Notes: generated by a model from the sequence alone, not told the origin. Numbered from the stretch's first letter, positions 11,747 through 24,479 are shown. The stretch: 64,000 bases of DNA from Sphagnum compactum (GCA_965153455.1 OZ234497.1:9734001-9798000); one strand, 5' to 3'. A program made the numbers and translations.

Positions 11747-11873
11747 GACCACCCCCAACACACGCTCCCCCAACCACGCAACTTGCTGATTTAGGCGCGC
11801 CGACAGAGGGTCGTTTAGGTAATTTAGGCGGCGCTACCTCCGATCGCCTAGACTAGACAGGCCTGACTATGAT

Positions 11874-14800
11874 CAAAAGATGTGAAAAGAAACACATTCA
11901 ATCAATTAAAAAATGGACAACACAAAACATCCTATCATCTCCATGGCATGATAATGAAAGGAACAAACATCACCCCATTTCCATAGCATGAAAGGTCTTT
12001 TTGAAAAACTCAATGCAAAAACAAAGAACTCTACAATTTTGTTGTCATAAATTGTTCATTTAGTTGAGCTTATTATTTTTAAGCTTAAGCTTTGAATTCA
12101 TTTCACCAATCCCTAATGATTTTACTACCCATTCTACTATAATGAAACAATCACTCATCAACATTAACACGCACATTTTACCTACTCCTTTAGAGACTTC
12201 AATACTATTATTGTATTTTCTTGTGACTAATTTTTAACAATAATAATTTTATCAAAGTAGGAATGCATCAAATAATAACTTACGTTCTAACTCTCCAAAC
12301 ATATTCCACCAAAATCAGAACATTTCAACCTTCTAGCTTTCCAAACACACACCACCAAAGAAAACTCAATCTTTTCCAAAAGGAAAATCAAAAAATCCAC
12401 AAGACAAAAAAAGTCTAGAAAAAAAATTCTTCTTCTTTTGGTTTTTTCTTCTTCTTTTCTTTTTTTTCCTGCTTTCTCTCTAGTTTTTTTCTCCTTCTTT
12501 TCTTTTTTTCTATAGTTCGTTCCTCCTTTTCTTTTCTTTGGTTTATTTTCTGCCTCTCCTTTTCTCTTTTTTTTCTTGTTTCCTTCTTCTTCTTTTTTGA
12601 AAACCAAAAAGCAACAATGATGATGATGACCTACAAGTTTGTTGCTGACATTTGCAACTGTTTTTTTTTTAAAATAAAAAAATGTCCAAGAATGAAACTT
12701 ACATGAAAAATTGTTGAAGCTTGGAGGAGGGATGATGATGGCTCCATGGCACCGTCCAAACGCAAAAATAACACATTTTTGAGTTCCATTGCAAAAAATA
12801 AAAATAAATCAGCAAGTTGCTCTTCGAACTTGTTGTTGCATAAGAAACCAAACCCCCCCACCAAAAAAAAAAAAGAAAAAAAAAGGGAAGCAGAAGAAAG
12901 CAGGGAGGAAGGGGAAGAAAGACACCTCAAAAAAAAATTTAAAAAAATCAAATTTCTATGTTTTGTTTTTTCAAAACTCACCCAGACCCCGATGAGGGCT
13001 GAGTTGGGTTTTTATACAAAATGCAAACCCAAAACAAAGCTTTCTCCAACTGGTGCATTGGTGGGTGCTGGGTGACACAGGCCTTCTATATATTTACAGG
13101 GTCTTCTCTCTTTATATGCTGAATGTTTTCTAAGATTTCAAGTTTGGGTCATAAGTTGTAGGCTAGTTTGATTTGGCATGAAAGTGCCAAATCAAGTAAG
13201 TGCTTATCTCAATGCTGGTCACAGATTGTTGTAAATTTGTTTTGTGATGATGGTGTGCTGTTTTTGGTGGTGCAAGCAAATGAAGATGAGAATCAACTGA
13301 GGATCCAAATAATGTGGCCTTCATGTTGAAAGGAGTTTTTGCCTTAATGTTTGCAAAGCAATAAAATTTTGAGTTTAGAGCAGGTCCTCTCAAAGATTAT
13401 GATACTTATCAGAATCATATGTGCTTTTTTGCCAAAGATTTTTGGCTACTGGAACCACCAAGCATGAAGTGTGGCTATCAACGATTTGTTTTCCTAATTT
13501 TCTTTAACAATTTAAGTATGGACCAACAACTGCAAGATGAATTTGGATTTCTGATAAGTGTTAACCTGTCAAAGGGTATTCTTCTTCACCCGCACCCTCT
13601 ATGTGGCCCTCTACAACAATGCTAGTTCATGAACTTTGTGATGCAGCCAAAGTGAAGTTTGTCCATGAGAAAACACATCAAAAATGGTTGATAATAAGTG
13701 TGATTGATTGATTTACTTTTCCATTGCTTCAATGGATTTATTTTATTTTGCTCACAATTTGACCAAATGAAATCTTAAAAAGCTTCCAATAGTGGCCAAG
13801 CATTTAACTTAACGTTAAATTAAATATGAATGTCTCGTGTCTTTGAGTTCAATATTTTTCTAGTTGAGAAAATGTTGCCTCCTGGAGACTGTTACAAGGA
13901 TGCGAAGCCAAAAATTGCAAAATTGTTCTAATACTGCATGTGAATTTGAGATGGAAAGATTGTAGGTAGGCTAGATCAATCACCCACATGACCTTTTTTT
14001 TTTCCATTGGGTGGTCTACTAGCATGTTATAGTCATGTACATTCCAAGATTCTAAAGTTTTGGCACACATTTTTTACATTAGTGTGTTTGTTTTTAACTT
14101 TGACAAAATTATGAAAAATAATTAATGAGGTGCTTATTTAGCACTAATGTTCTTTCAGATGCCTTATTTTCAGATAAGGGATGAAATTGTTCATTGAGGG
14201 TGGAACTACTAGGGTTGAAATGTTAGATGCACATAAAATTTTAATTTGCATTGAATGCTCCAGGCAAATCTTGAGGTCAATAGCCCTCCTTTGTCCACCA
14301 ACACATCTCCACATTCATATTAAATATCAATAATATACATTCTCATGGAGAGTTTTAGTGTTTGGTCACGCTTTTTTGGGACTTTATGAGTAACAACTTA
14401 TGAGTTGATAGAAATCAACAAAGTACAACGAAATGAGGGTTGGATTGAGAATGATTTAAGTATAATTAAATGTCATGTTAATTTTAAAAAGTTTTCCTAA
14501 CTCATGGTTTGGGATTTTAAAAATAAATTATCACAAAAAATTAACGGCAATTGGATCTTGGGTGTTCACAATATGTATTTTCCAAGTTGTGGCGTACAAA
14601 TGCATTGTAGCCTATGCCATTAACGCAAGTGTGAACTAGTTACTCAACTAGTTTTTCCTTCTAAAACCATTTTTTTAATTATATTAAATTTAATTTTCAA
14701 TGACAAAAATAAAATACCCAAATTCAATATCTCCCCTCCCACACCATAGGTTTATAAATATCTAGACAACATTCAATAAATCCTACTCTCTAAGGTCTTT

Positions 14801-16520
14801 CCAACAATACCAAGAGCATGCCCACATTCTCCTATAATTTTTAGTTTGGATTTAAATGAGTTTTCAATGAAAATATTGTTCAATATTTTAATTACTTCCC
14901 CCCACCACAGCTCAAAACATTATATAAAACCAACTTCATGCACCCCTAATCATCAAGGGCTTTTAAATGAAATCAAGAGTGTGGCAAAGAGGCACTCTGG
15001 TTTCAGAAATCTCAAGGTGACAAACAGAACAAACAAACTACCTTCATTCATAGATAGATATGATGCATCAATTGTGACTTATGAGTTAAGAGTATAGCAA
15101 CAAAATCTGGTGCCAATGAGATGTTATCTCATTACCTTGGCTGGTGTTCATGGTGTTCAGCAAACCTTCAGGTCGCTGTGCACTTTATCCATTCATATTA
15201 CCAATTTAGTGACTCACCAACATATTGCAAACCTGGTACCCGCCGGGTATCACAGGGAAAAAGTCGAATTAAAAGTTTTAAAAAAAATCATGCGACAGAT
15301 TTTACACCATGTAAAGCTAGCTCAAGGGGGCAGGCTTTACTAGAATTGGGCATATCCTCATCTTTCACTTTGGGGGCCCTTATTCCAATAAAGCCTGCCC
15401 CTTCAGGCTTGACCCTACACTTATAACCACATTTCTCCAAAAGAATGAACCCATCACATTACCTTCTTAACTAAGCTTCACATGTCACAAGGGACCAGGC
15501 TAGTCCACTTCTGCATTACTACTCCTACCTAGACTTCTAGCTCAAATTCTAACATGCAACTATGTTATAAGGGAAATGTCATCCCTACTCTCTTGCCCTT
15601 TTGATGTCCCATTTGTATCTCTCAACCCTTGCTAAAGTTTCTTTGCTTGAGAGCTTTCACAATTCTAACATCCCAAGCTTTGCTTTCTGCCCATGGTACA
15701 TTGCAGTGGAATGTGGGAGGGGTTGGGAAGAGTCATTGATTGTCACATAAGGTTGCCTTTCTTTGATTGTGTGCAAATACCCATTAGGTGTGCAAAGTCT
15801 TTTGTCATTCTTTTCTCCCTCATCCCAAGTTCAAATGGAGCAAAAAAAAAATTCCATCAACTTCATATGGATGTCTTCTATCTTTCTACTTAGAATTTTT
15901 ACCATCAATCAATGAAGCATGGTAGCTTAATCAAATTCTCTAAAAACATGGAATTTTGAAAGCTGCCTATAACTAATAGACTTGCACTTTCAATGATAAA
16001 TGGGGACTTTTCATTCCTTAATCAAATTCTTCTTTTATTCTTTAATGATAAATTCAGCTTGAAGTCCCCCAGGACTCTACTAAGTTAGATTTTTTTTATT
16101 CTAGCATTTTACATGACTACTGAATAATTATGTGATTGTAGCTCCCTTTTCCCATTAGGACTGTTTTGATCAAATGTCAACTGAGGATTAAGAACAACCG
16201 GGTCATTTGATAAACCCCCAGTTCTTTGGTTCTCAAGCTTTTTTTTAAACCCAGAACTGATTACTAACAAAATTAGATACCCATGCAACATGCATTAAAA
16301 CCCACTGAAAGCATCTGATGATGGTTCTCATGTAATCAGTTAGAAAAAGAGAGAGATGCAATGTTTCCCCCTTCCACCAAAAAGCAAGTGTATTTTCACC
16401 ATCCCTATAGGTTTTTTTCTTTTTGGGGGTGGGGGGGGGGGGGCATGGAACAAATCCATTATAGGGAGGAAACAATATAGAGAGGACCAAGAACTAGGGG
16501 ACCACCCCTTAGCCAACCAG
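11874..16520. other. Long gene-free region
   Basis: No protein family is recognised on either strand. It contains a pyrimidine-rich tract (12420-12598) and purine-rich stretches around 12.85-12.96 kb. A GGTACCCGCCGGGTATCA near-palindrome lies around 15236-15253, and a poly-G run at 16431-16443. The lysine/glutamate-rich open frames here come from simple sequence. Confidence 0.55.
12420..12598. repeat. Pyrimidine-rich (TTC/TCT/T) low-complexity tract
   Basis: About 180 nt almost entirely of T and C on the plus strand, with TTCTTC and TTTTCTT words. It creates an artefactual KKK/EEE-rich frame on the minus strand. Confidence 0.85.
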
Positions 16521-16529
16521 AACCACAAA

Positions 16530-17030
16530 GCTAACACCTATCCAACACCCCCTTAGGGAGGGCTAATAACACCATTTGATCTTTCTCCCATCCCGCACAC
16601 AAACCGCATGGTGGGGTAACACTGTCTAAGGCATTCAAAAGTTTAGCTTCATATCTGGGGGCGTTTCTTAATCTATTGCAACACATGTTGCCACTCCAAC
16701 CTATTGTAGTCTAACAGACCTTCCCACATAACACATATGACCTTGGCATCGTGCTATCTAGTGTTATTAAAAACCATGTCATTTCTCTCAATCCATATTG
16801 CCCAGATGGTGACCCTGGCAATAGGAAACCAGACATGGCTAAACATCTTCACCTTTCTACTAAACAAACATTGCTCCAAATTCCAAAAGCTTCTTGGCAA
16901 AATTGTTCTGAGGTGTGGAGCTTTGAAACTGTAAAGAAAGGGAAATGAAATCTCCAACTCTTCTTGTCCCAACCAACGCCAAGGTGCTAGATTAAAAGTA
17001 AGTTCTTTAAGCACCTCATAAAACACTTTA
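16530..17030 (-). mobile_element. LINE-type C-terminal remnant
   Basis: On the minus strand, VWFPIARVTIWAIWIERND followed, after a stop, by VMWEGLLDYNRLEWQ matches the pattern at the C-terminal end of many plant LINE ORF2 proteins: a zinc-binding RT-associated domain, then an IW-x-IW-x-ERN motif, then a W-x2-L-x-DY-x5-W motif. Only this tail is visible, with several stops. No reverse transcriptase core or poly-A tail was found nearby. Confidence 0.45.
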
Positions 17031-17849
17031 AATGTTGACTCACATGCACACTAGTTTTGGTGCAAACTCTCACTCTCTCATGACACTTGAAATTCCCTCT
17101 TGTCCACACCTGAGTTGGAGCAACCTTGAGTCCTTTCCAACCATGCATATAAGAAACAAAAATTTGCACCTATAAAGCCAAAGCCCCACCACAAGGTTTC
17201 TTGCTTAATTGAATATGTTGCCTGTGAAGGACAAAACTACAACTTTAGAACCATGACCTTCCATGCCTTCAAGATTCTTCCCCTCATTCTTGAACTTAGA
17301 GAATACACATGGTCTTAACTAGTGACTAGTTTAAATCAAGGGTTCATTTCTTATGTTTGGAATGCATGTAGTAAACCAATCTAAAGAAAAGGAGAAGCTT
17401 AAGATTTGTTTCACTTGGGTCAAGGGCTAAGATGATTCATTTACACATTAAGGCATGAAGTGATTTGTTAGGGTCAATTAGCCAAAAACCCTTGACCTCT
17501 CCTCTTTGGGTGTGCAGTAGTCAAGCCAATTAACCCTAGTTCAAATGTGGCAATTGCCCCCTAGCCTAGAAGAAATTTTGTAAGAATGATTTGCATTTTG
17601 CCATTGATGAAAAAACTAAAGGGACAAGGTCAATATTGAGTTTACAATAACTACCTGTCTTGCTGGAAGCAGGTGGATGGTGTTCCAATATCTCATTTTT
17701 TAGAAAACTTTTTAATAAAAAAATGAATCCACATTTTTAACATCAAGGACAAGCCCAAATGGAGTGCTTTGGACTTAAACAACTCCCCATCCTAGCCCAT
17801 ATCCATCTACACTCATCTATCCATTATGGTTTTTGCCTCCTATTCCTCA

Positions 17850-18530
17850 ACATTATGTTCCAAAGCCTCCATCGTTGCAAGAAGTATATTAGAAAAAGAA
17901 AGGGAAGGGAAACTTGAAAGTGCAGTAAATCTAGAAAAACCTTCACCTACAATGATGATGTGCTTCAAGATAGATCAAGATAGAGGCAACTTGTACTCTT
18001 TGCAAAATTATTGACATTTTGCCTACAGAAAGCACTTAAAATTGTCAAACAACGGCCACCAGTGCCCTTAGCTAACCATACCATGCTAGCACATCGATGG
18101 AAAAAGTCACCCGCTTATTGGTGTAAACACCCAAAAACTTTTATGGCAAGGGGAAAAAATGTGTTTGTCAAGTGTTGATCATGGTAAAGTCCTTCCTTTA
18201 CTTGAGCTACCATCATTATGGCCATTTCATGAGATGAAACAACTCGAAAGACCAAGTCTACTTGGGTGGGGTCAACAATAACCACATCTGCCAAAGTGCA
18301 AATGTCATCAGTTGATAACACAACGTCAACCCGCCAACAAAAAAACTGAAAGGAAGGGGGAGGAAGGACATGGGTCTGCTCACATAAAACATGAAACCCT
18401 ACATCCCTCACAATGAAAGTAAAAGCATTTCAAATTGCATCATGGGATGTGGTTCATTTTCCTTTGTGGGAACAATGAAGAAGGTGGGTCCCTATAAGAT
18501 TTAAAGGTTAGCCACAAATGTAATGGGTCA
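17850..18530 (-). pseudogene. Non-LTR retroelement C-terminal domain, fragment
   Basis: The minus-strand frame RDVGFHVLCEQTHVLPPPS through VVIVDPTQVDLVFR to KVFGCLHQ, and after a stop FFHRCASMVWLAKGTGG, is a conserved C-terminal region found downstream of the RT in a plant retroelement family I know from memory. It probably belongs with the RT pieces at 19.7-20.3 and 22.8-23.35 kb, since all lie on the same strand in the right order. Several stops are present. Confidence 0.5.
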
Positions 18531-18847
18531 CCCTGAGACACTAGACGAAATTCTTAAATCTATAATTCCGTATATGATTGATTTTGTGATCCAACTAAAC
18601 ATTACGTGAATAAAAGCGCTTAATTATAATGGTCGAATAACAAAAGACAAGCAATCATTAAATGTTTGACATAGCATTTTTCATCGTATAGTCATTACGG
18701 ACAAGTCATAAAGGACAAATCATATATAATGTTGAAATGTCATATAATGAATGACTAGAATATGGTTGGCAAACACTAGACCATTTGTTTACTCAAATTT
18801 ATACCTAGATTAAATGATTTTTTGGATTATTATTTAAAATAAATTTT

Positions 18848-19395
18848 AATAGGTAGGTAGGTAAATAATAGGTCTAGGTAAATTAAGCTACTACCTACCT
18901 ACCTTAGTACAGCGTACTTACATGGGCCTTTTAGAATGCACATAGGTTACTTGAGTATTAAGAATTGAACCCTTCATCTTCACAATGATAAACCAAATCC
19001 TTACCAATAAACTACAACATCAAAAAGTGTCCAATTTTGGTCAAGTTTTTTAATTTTACATGTTTATTTCATATCACTACAAGACTATTTGGTAGGTAGT
19101 AAGTTGAGCATGATAGGTAGGAGGTAAATAATTTATAAGAGATTAAAAAAAAAGTTAAGTAAGTAAGTAAGTAGGTTGACAAGGGAGGTAGGCAGGTGAA
19201 CGGGTAGGTAAGTAAATGGATGGATGGGTGGGTGGGGGGTATGTGGTAGGTAGTTGGATGGATGGGTAGGTAAATAGGTAGGTAGGTAGGTGATAGGTAG
19301 GTGGTTTGGTGGGTAAATAAATATGTAGGTTGATAGATGGTTGGGTGGGTAGGTAAATAAGTAGGTACATAAATAGATGGGGGGGTAGGGTTGTT
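18848..19395. repeat. GTAG/GGTA-type microsatellite and minisatellite tracts
   Basis: A short tract lies at 18848-18905, with the complementary CTACCTAC form beside it, and a long imperfect tract at 19145-19395 is built from GTAGGTAG, GGATGGATG and AAGTAAGTAA words. The long Pro/Thr/Tyr/Ile-rich minus-strand frame here is an artefact of this repeat. The tract interrupts the minus-strand retroelement. Confidence 0.85.
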
Positions 19396-19689
19396 TATGT
19401 TCATATCAAATGACTTGTACTCATTTTTTTAACATTGTAATGACAATTGAACATTCATGTCACTTTGTCATCGGTCATGGATGCCATATAGATAAAATAA
19501 AAGTGATGAAAATTGTCATCCTCCATTTTGTTACCATTTCATCATCTACTAACCACATGCCCCATTAATATATGATTATGATTTTTTCACACATAGGATT
19601 CAAAATAATAGTTTATGACTAAAATCATACATATAGCCATTTAAGACTTGTAGTCATAGATTTCTTGATTGCAAAAAACATAATTCTTT

Positions 19690-20330
19690 CTAATGAAAGT
19701 TAATGGATGGGAGGTTGGTGTGCAAAGTAAAGGAAAAATGTGATAGGTGCAACAAGTGCCCAATCCCTTAAATAGGTTGTTGGGGTAATGAGCTTTAAAG
19801 AAATGAAGCCAACCCCCCACAAAAAATGGGGAAAAGGACCTAACAATGATTAAAGGGCCCTACGAGCAATCAAAAGAGCATGGGCCTAAAAGTCTCCCAA
19901 ATACCTGTAAGAGACTTGAATCAAAAGAAGTGAATTGGTGTCAAAAATTTGATGAAGGACAAGGAAGCAATCAAGTAGGTAGGAAGGTCTCTAGGCAAAA
20001 CACCAAGAGAGGATCTTGAAAACAATTGGACATCCTCTAACCTCGGAAATGCCTCTATATGGCGAACATCTTCATCTAATGCATCTTGTACGAAAGAAAA
20101 TAAAATCAGACCCACTGAGATGCCCAAAACCTTAATGCCATCCAATGGGTAATAAAAATTGGTGGTACAAGAGAAGTCAAGAGGCAAACTAGAAGGCGAC
20201 CAAGCCAAAAACTTGTAGGGTTGGACCAAAAGCCCCACAAAAACCAACTAATAAACAAAATGGTCAAAGGCAAGATGGACGATAGAAGTTGGGCCAATGA
20301 TGTGAATGTCATCTACAAGGGAAAGGAAAA
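19690..20330 (-). pseudogene. Non-LTR retroelement RT, second half (D-D motif region)
   Basis: The minus strand carries SLVDDIHIIGPTSIVHLAFD, corresponding to the A/YADD-H catalytic segment of a plant retroelement RT. It is followed by QPYKFLAWSPSSLPLDF, YPLDGIKVLGISVG and DALDEDVRHIEAFPRLEDVQ. The RT first half lies on the other side of the CACTA-type insertion (20334-22833), whose left end directly abuts this piece. Stops and shifts make it non-functional. Confidence 0.6.
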
Positions 20331-21171
20331 TACCCACTATGCCAAAACATGGCAAATATGACTATAGCCATGACTAGGTTTGTAGTCGTAAATACCATTC
20401 ATGATTACATGACTATGTAATGAATATGGACATGTTGTTTATGGGTCAAAGCATGGTTGAGGTACCCAAAATGATTGTTTCATTTTTATTCACTAGACCC
20501 CCTCACTTAAACATGTTGTTGAAATTTAATGACACATTCATATTGAAAGTTTCATTTGATTCATAGATAGATACATTACAAAGGTATTATTCTATGCATA
20601 AAATGTGAAATTTGAACAAGTTTAAGGATTCTTACCAAGTATTTGAAAAAAATCAAAAACTTTGTCTCACAAGAAAAAAAAAGTTCAAGGACTCATAAGG
20701 AATGTCTAAATAAATTTTTTTGGCACAACATTTTTACCACAAAAACACTTTGTGATGCTAATGTGTATAAAATGTTGAATGTGACAATAATTAAATGCCC
20801 TATTGTAACATAAAAAGTTTCAAAAAATCAAAATTTTGAGAATTTTGAGCCATTGATAGAACATGGCCCACATTGGATAAATTTTATTATTCTCATTTTC
20901 ATAAATGAAAACATATAGATACTTTAAAGGCCTATATAGAATTTGGAACAAAATTATTTCATTTGACATGATAATAAAGGGTGAAATGTAAGACAAGTTA
21001 TGGTAAATGTGAAGAAAAAGGTGAATTTGGGAATCCTTGGAATGAATCCGTAGGGTTCAAATGTGGTACCCCGATCATGTTTGGACCCTTATCCACTAAT
21101 CATATTTTTGTCCTAGTAGTAAATCTTATGGAATATATGAGATATTTCAATTCAATCTAACCATTTGAAAA

Positions 21172-21290
21172 TAGGTAAGTAGGTTCGTAGGCATAAGTAT
21201 GTAAATAAGTAGGAATAGGTAGGTAAAAACACATAGGTAGGTAAGGATGGGTAGGTAGGTAAGCCTAAATAGGTAGATAAATAGGATCCT
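21172..21290. repeat. GTAG-type imperfect microsatellite
   Basis: Irregular AGGTAGGTAAG words lie inside the CACTA-type element. The motif is the same as in the 19.15-19.4 kb tract, suggesting a shared origin or a local mutational habit. Confidence 0.75.
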
Positions 21291-21738
21291 ATTTATTTTT
21301 TGGTGACAAGTGTTCTTAATTAGCTCATTACAAGTAATATTTGCACTTTGAGTCTATTTAGTGCATGTATTGTATATAGATTAATATTTTCCATCTATTT
21401 ATATAGTTTACAAAATTGAACTTGTTGACAAAGGATATGGGATAAATTTACAACATTATCTCACATCATCCTTTGTCCCATACAAAAGTACTTAATTTTG
21501 ACCATTCCTAGTTTTTCATACTTGGTCCAAATGAAAATAAATAAATTTCATTTTTAAAGATTTTTCTAAAATCTACACATTTATAGAAAATTTAAAACCA
21601 AAATATCAAGTAATTTGACCGAAAAATGCATTTCAATCGTCACTATTCATACATTTGAACAACAATGATATCTTGAAGATTTTTTAAATTTTTTTTTCAT
21701 AAAACAATTTGTAAGAAAACATATTTAAAATCAACATG

Positions 21739-21741
<3 letters not shown>

Positions 21742-21772
<31 letters not shown>
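21742..21772. repeat. (TG)n microsatellite
   Basis: About 15 TG units in AT-rich DNA. Confidence 0.95.
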
Positions 21773-21775
<3 letters not shown>

Positions 21776-22833
21776 ATATTTCCCCACCTTTTAAAAATAT
21801 AACAATCAATAAAATTGTATAAATGTTGTGTTATATTTATTTTGTAACTATAAGAAATGTTTTAAAATAAAAATGTTATGTATGAAACATATAAGATTAT
21901 TTGCAACATTTTTTAATTATATTAAAAAACATAAAAAAATATTTAAATGTCATAGTTATAAATTTATTCACATACAATTTTTTAATTTCTTAATTTTTAT
22001 CAAATTTTATTGTGAGTAGTATTTTTTAATGTTTTTAGTTCATTAAATGTGATTTAATATAAATTATTAAGAAAATCCAAGTTGTATGACCAAATATTTT
22101 GATAAATTAATAAATATAAAACTTTATATTCTTTGCTACCCATCACATGAAAACATGAAAAACAATGTCACTTTGGGGCATGTGGATTTTTTTGGAAATT
22201 TTTGGGATATCATTAATAAGAATATATTTCATTATTTCATCCAAATTTTTTAAAAAAGATATTCATTTAAATAAACCTTTGAACAAGAGTCCGAACTTGA
22301 ATGTTTTAGTTGTATTCTAAGCATCAATTTTTTATTTAATTTTATGTTTTCAAAAACTTTGGCAATTTGTTTTCCATTTTTTAGGAAGTTTTTCAAAAAT
22401 GAAAAAAAAATCCCCCAAATTTGTTTTTAGCCACTATCCAAAATTTCACATTAAATTATTAGTGACTTTGAGGTAAATGTTCTAAAAATTATAATGTATT
22501 AATTATTTATTTATGCTCTAATTATGTGTTTGGTCATTTATAAACTTATAATATGCTTACTAGGTACATATGTTTGATTTCTAGTTGTTTCCCTTTTAAT
22601 TCACAAGTTTTTAATGTTTGAAATTGTATATTATTACTAATTATATGGTATTCATGAATTTATTTTTTTAATCATGTAGTCTTATCCATGAAGATTTTTA
22701 ATGATGTAATCATGATATCCATGGTTACAAGAATATTATTAAGCACAAAAACATAGCATATATGACTGTATGACTAGAAAATGGGCACTAGTCATATTTA
22801 TCCTAGTCATAAATGTTAAGTTTTGGTGTAGTG

Positions 22834-23345
22834 TACAAAAGGCAAAACCCTTGCAAAATATTGCAATGCACAAAAATGGGTTAATGTGCAAAAAGAGGCC
22901 TAGTGAGTGGGTTGCCCTAGCACATGCCCTTCGAAGAGATGGATGACTAACAAATTTTCCAAATGAGAATGGTGGCTGAAGAAATGGGGAACCTGTTGGG
23001 CATGAAAGGACCACACAAAAGGAAAATTTTGAGACAAATGGCCTCCTACTATGTGAACATCTTGGAAGATGACTTTCTTAAAAATGGTGTTGAAGGTATT
23101 TGCGACATTCACCTATAAAAACAACCAATCATGATAGATGTCCAAAACAGTTTGAATGTTATGAACCACCGCTTCGCACCCCCCTTTGATTGTTATGCCA
23201 AATTGATGAGTTGATAAATGAGCAACAAATGTCGCAAAAGTGCAAGCATAAAGCTTTGCTCACCAACTAATATAGAACCTCTCCCATTGCAATCAATCGA
23301 ATGCTTCTAGAAGGCTTGGCTAAAGCCAAAAGCTTAACAACACTA
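22834..23345 (-). pseudogene. Non-LTR retroelement RT, first half
   Basis: In minus-strand order: LAKPSRSIRLIAMGEVLY, LVSKALCLHF, WHNNQRGV, then VNVANTFNTIFKKVIFQ (the first catalytic Asp region, here N in place of D), VGGHLSQNFPFVWSFHAQQ and HFFSHHSHLENLLVIH. This is the fingers and palm start of the RT continued at 20.3-19.7 kb. A TAG at 23113-23115 sits where this family has Gln before V-D-V-A-N. The frame stops at the CACTA insertion. Confidence 0.6.
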
Positions 23346-24479
23346 AGAACTCGAACAATGGATGGTTGCCAATTAATGTAGTAACCTGAACAATTTTGGC
23401 ATAAATTTTTTTTAAAATTATTTTGCCGAATTTTTGAAAACTTATTTGTTACTCGTGTCAAAAAATTTACTAAATTAGAAATCTGACTTTAAAATTCAAG
23501 AACTTAAGACTGAGACAGTCTAAACAAACTAAACTGTCCCACAAACTTTTAAAATATATATTTATTATTATTTACAACAGTTACTTGCCAAAAATTTAAG
23601 AATTAAAAAACAACCAAGTGTCAAAGTTAAGATTTAAAATTTAATTAATTATTTGACAGTTTGTTACCGAATCCAATCAGGGAGGGAGTAGGGTATGTGA
23701 AAATCCCTGGTTCAGAAAATGTGGTGTCAAAAACTTGTGGAAATTTCCAGCCTGAATGAATGAATTCATATTTTTGCAAGTAAAGAATTACCAAAACATT
23801 GGGAGGAGGTGTAAATTGAAATTGCAATAAAGTGCTCTGAAATATGCATGGATCATCATGATGTTGTTCAAACAGAAGAAGGACAGTAAGCAACAAAGCT
23901 CTGTAATAAAAGGCTCCAGGATTTGCTTTTGCAGCATTGCCCACAGAGGGGGTACCAAGTTCCAACTAACCTAGCAGCAACAAATCTTTGAGCTCAGATT
24001 TCTGTCAGTTTGGGGAACTGCCCAATTCTCAATTTGAAGCTTGAAAGCTGATCAAATGCCAAAGCTTGCAACTAACATCCAACCAGTGTCTCAATTCATA
24101 ATGCTTGTGTGATCTTCTTTCTTTTCTGAAAAGGTTTAGGAACTGGCAAATCCATAGTAGGTATGTGAATGGTGCACCTGGCGTTGAAGTTTCCTACATC
24201 CCCCCCTCCACAGTGCCCACACCCTTGTAGTCAGTCAGTCAGTCCATATATATTCATGTCCTTGTGGCATACCCTAGCAGAGAGAAATACTTACAGAAAG
24301 CCTGCCAAGAATCTGGACTCTGGATTCTGAAACCTGCATGCATTTCTTGAACCTTTTTTTTTCACCACTTTTTTTATTATAAAAATGTTAGAAAGTCCAA
24401 CATTCCTGAATGTGAGGAAATTAAAATAAATTTTTTTAGCACCCAATTAGTTTTTTATCACTCAATTAACAAAGGGCGA
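23346..24479. other. Intergenic, no gene recognised
   Basis: AT-rich DNA with scattered short frames only. A small (AGTC)n run lies near 24230. Nothing is supported as a gene. Confidence 0.5.

Larger units (their letters stand above)
9242..11865 (-). mobile_element. Complete hAT transposon (hAT-2), 2.6 kb
   Basis: The terminal inverted repeats are 21 bp with one mismatch. The left end begins CAGGCCTGTCTAGTTTAGGC and the right end is its complement with T/C variation. A perfect 8-bp duplication ACTATGAT lies at 9234-9241 and 11866-11873. TAGTTTAGGCG-like words recur inside both ends. The transposase is on the minus strand. Like hAT-1, the interior is richer in G+C than the flanks. Its ends differ from hAT-1, so the two are separate families. 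Confidence 0.93.
20334..22833. mobile_element. CACTA-type DNA transposon, non-autonomous, 2.5 kb
   Basis: The plus strand starts (C)CACTATGCCAAAAC and ends with GTTTTGGTGTAGTG, the complement of CACTACACCAAAAC. Both ends carry the CACTA signature followed by subterminal TATGACTA/TAGTCATA words in several copies. The trinucleotide TAC flanks it (20331-20333 and 22834-22836), fitting the 3-bp target duplication of CACTA elements if one extra C is allowed at the left. The interior is AT-rich with no transposase. It sits exactly inside the RT sequence of a minus-strand retroelement, which confirms both boundaries. Confidence 0.75.

Noticed and set aside
12287-12607. Lys/Glu-rich protein on minus
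   Set aside because: It is the translation of a pyrimidine-rich low-complexity tract and has no conserved motif.
19069-19404. Pro/Thr/Tyr-rich protein on minus
   Set aside because: It is the direct translation of the GTAG-type microsatellite.
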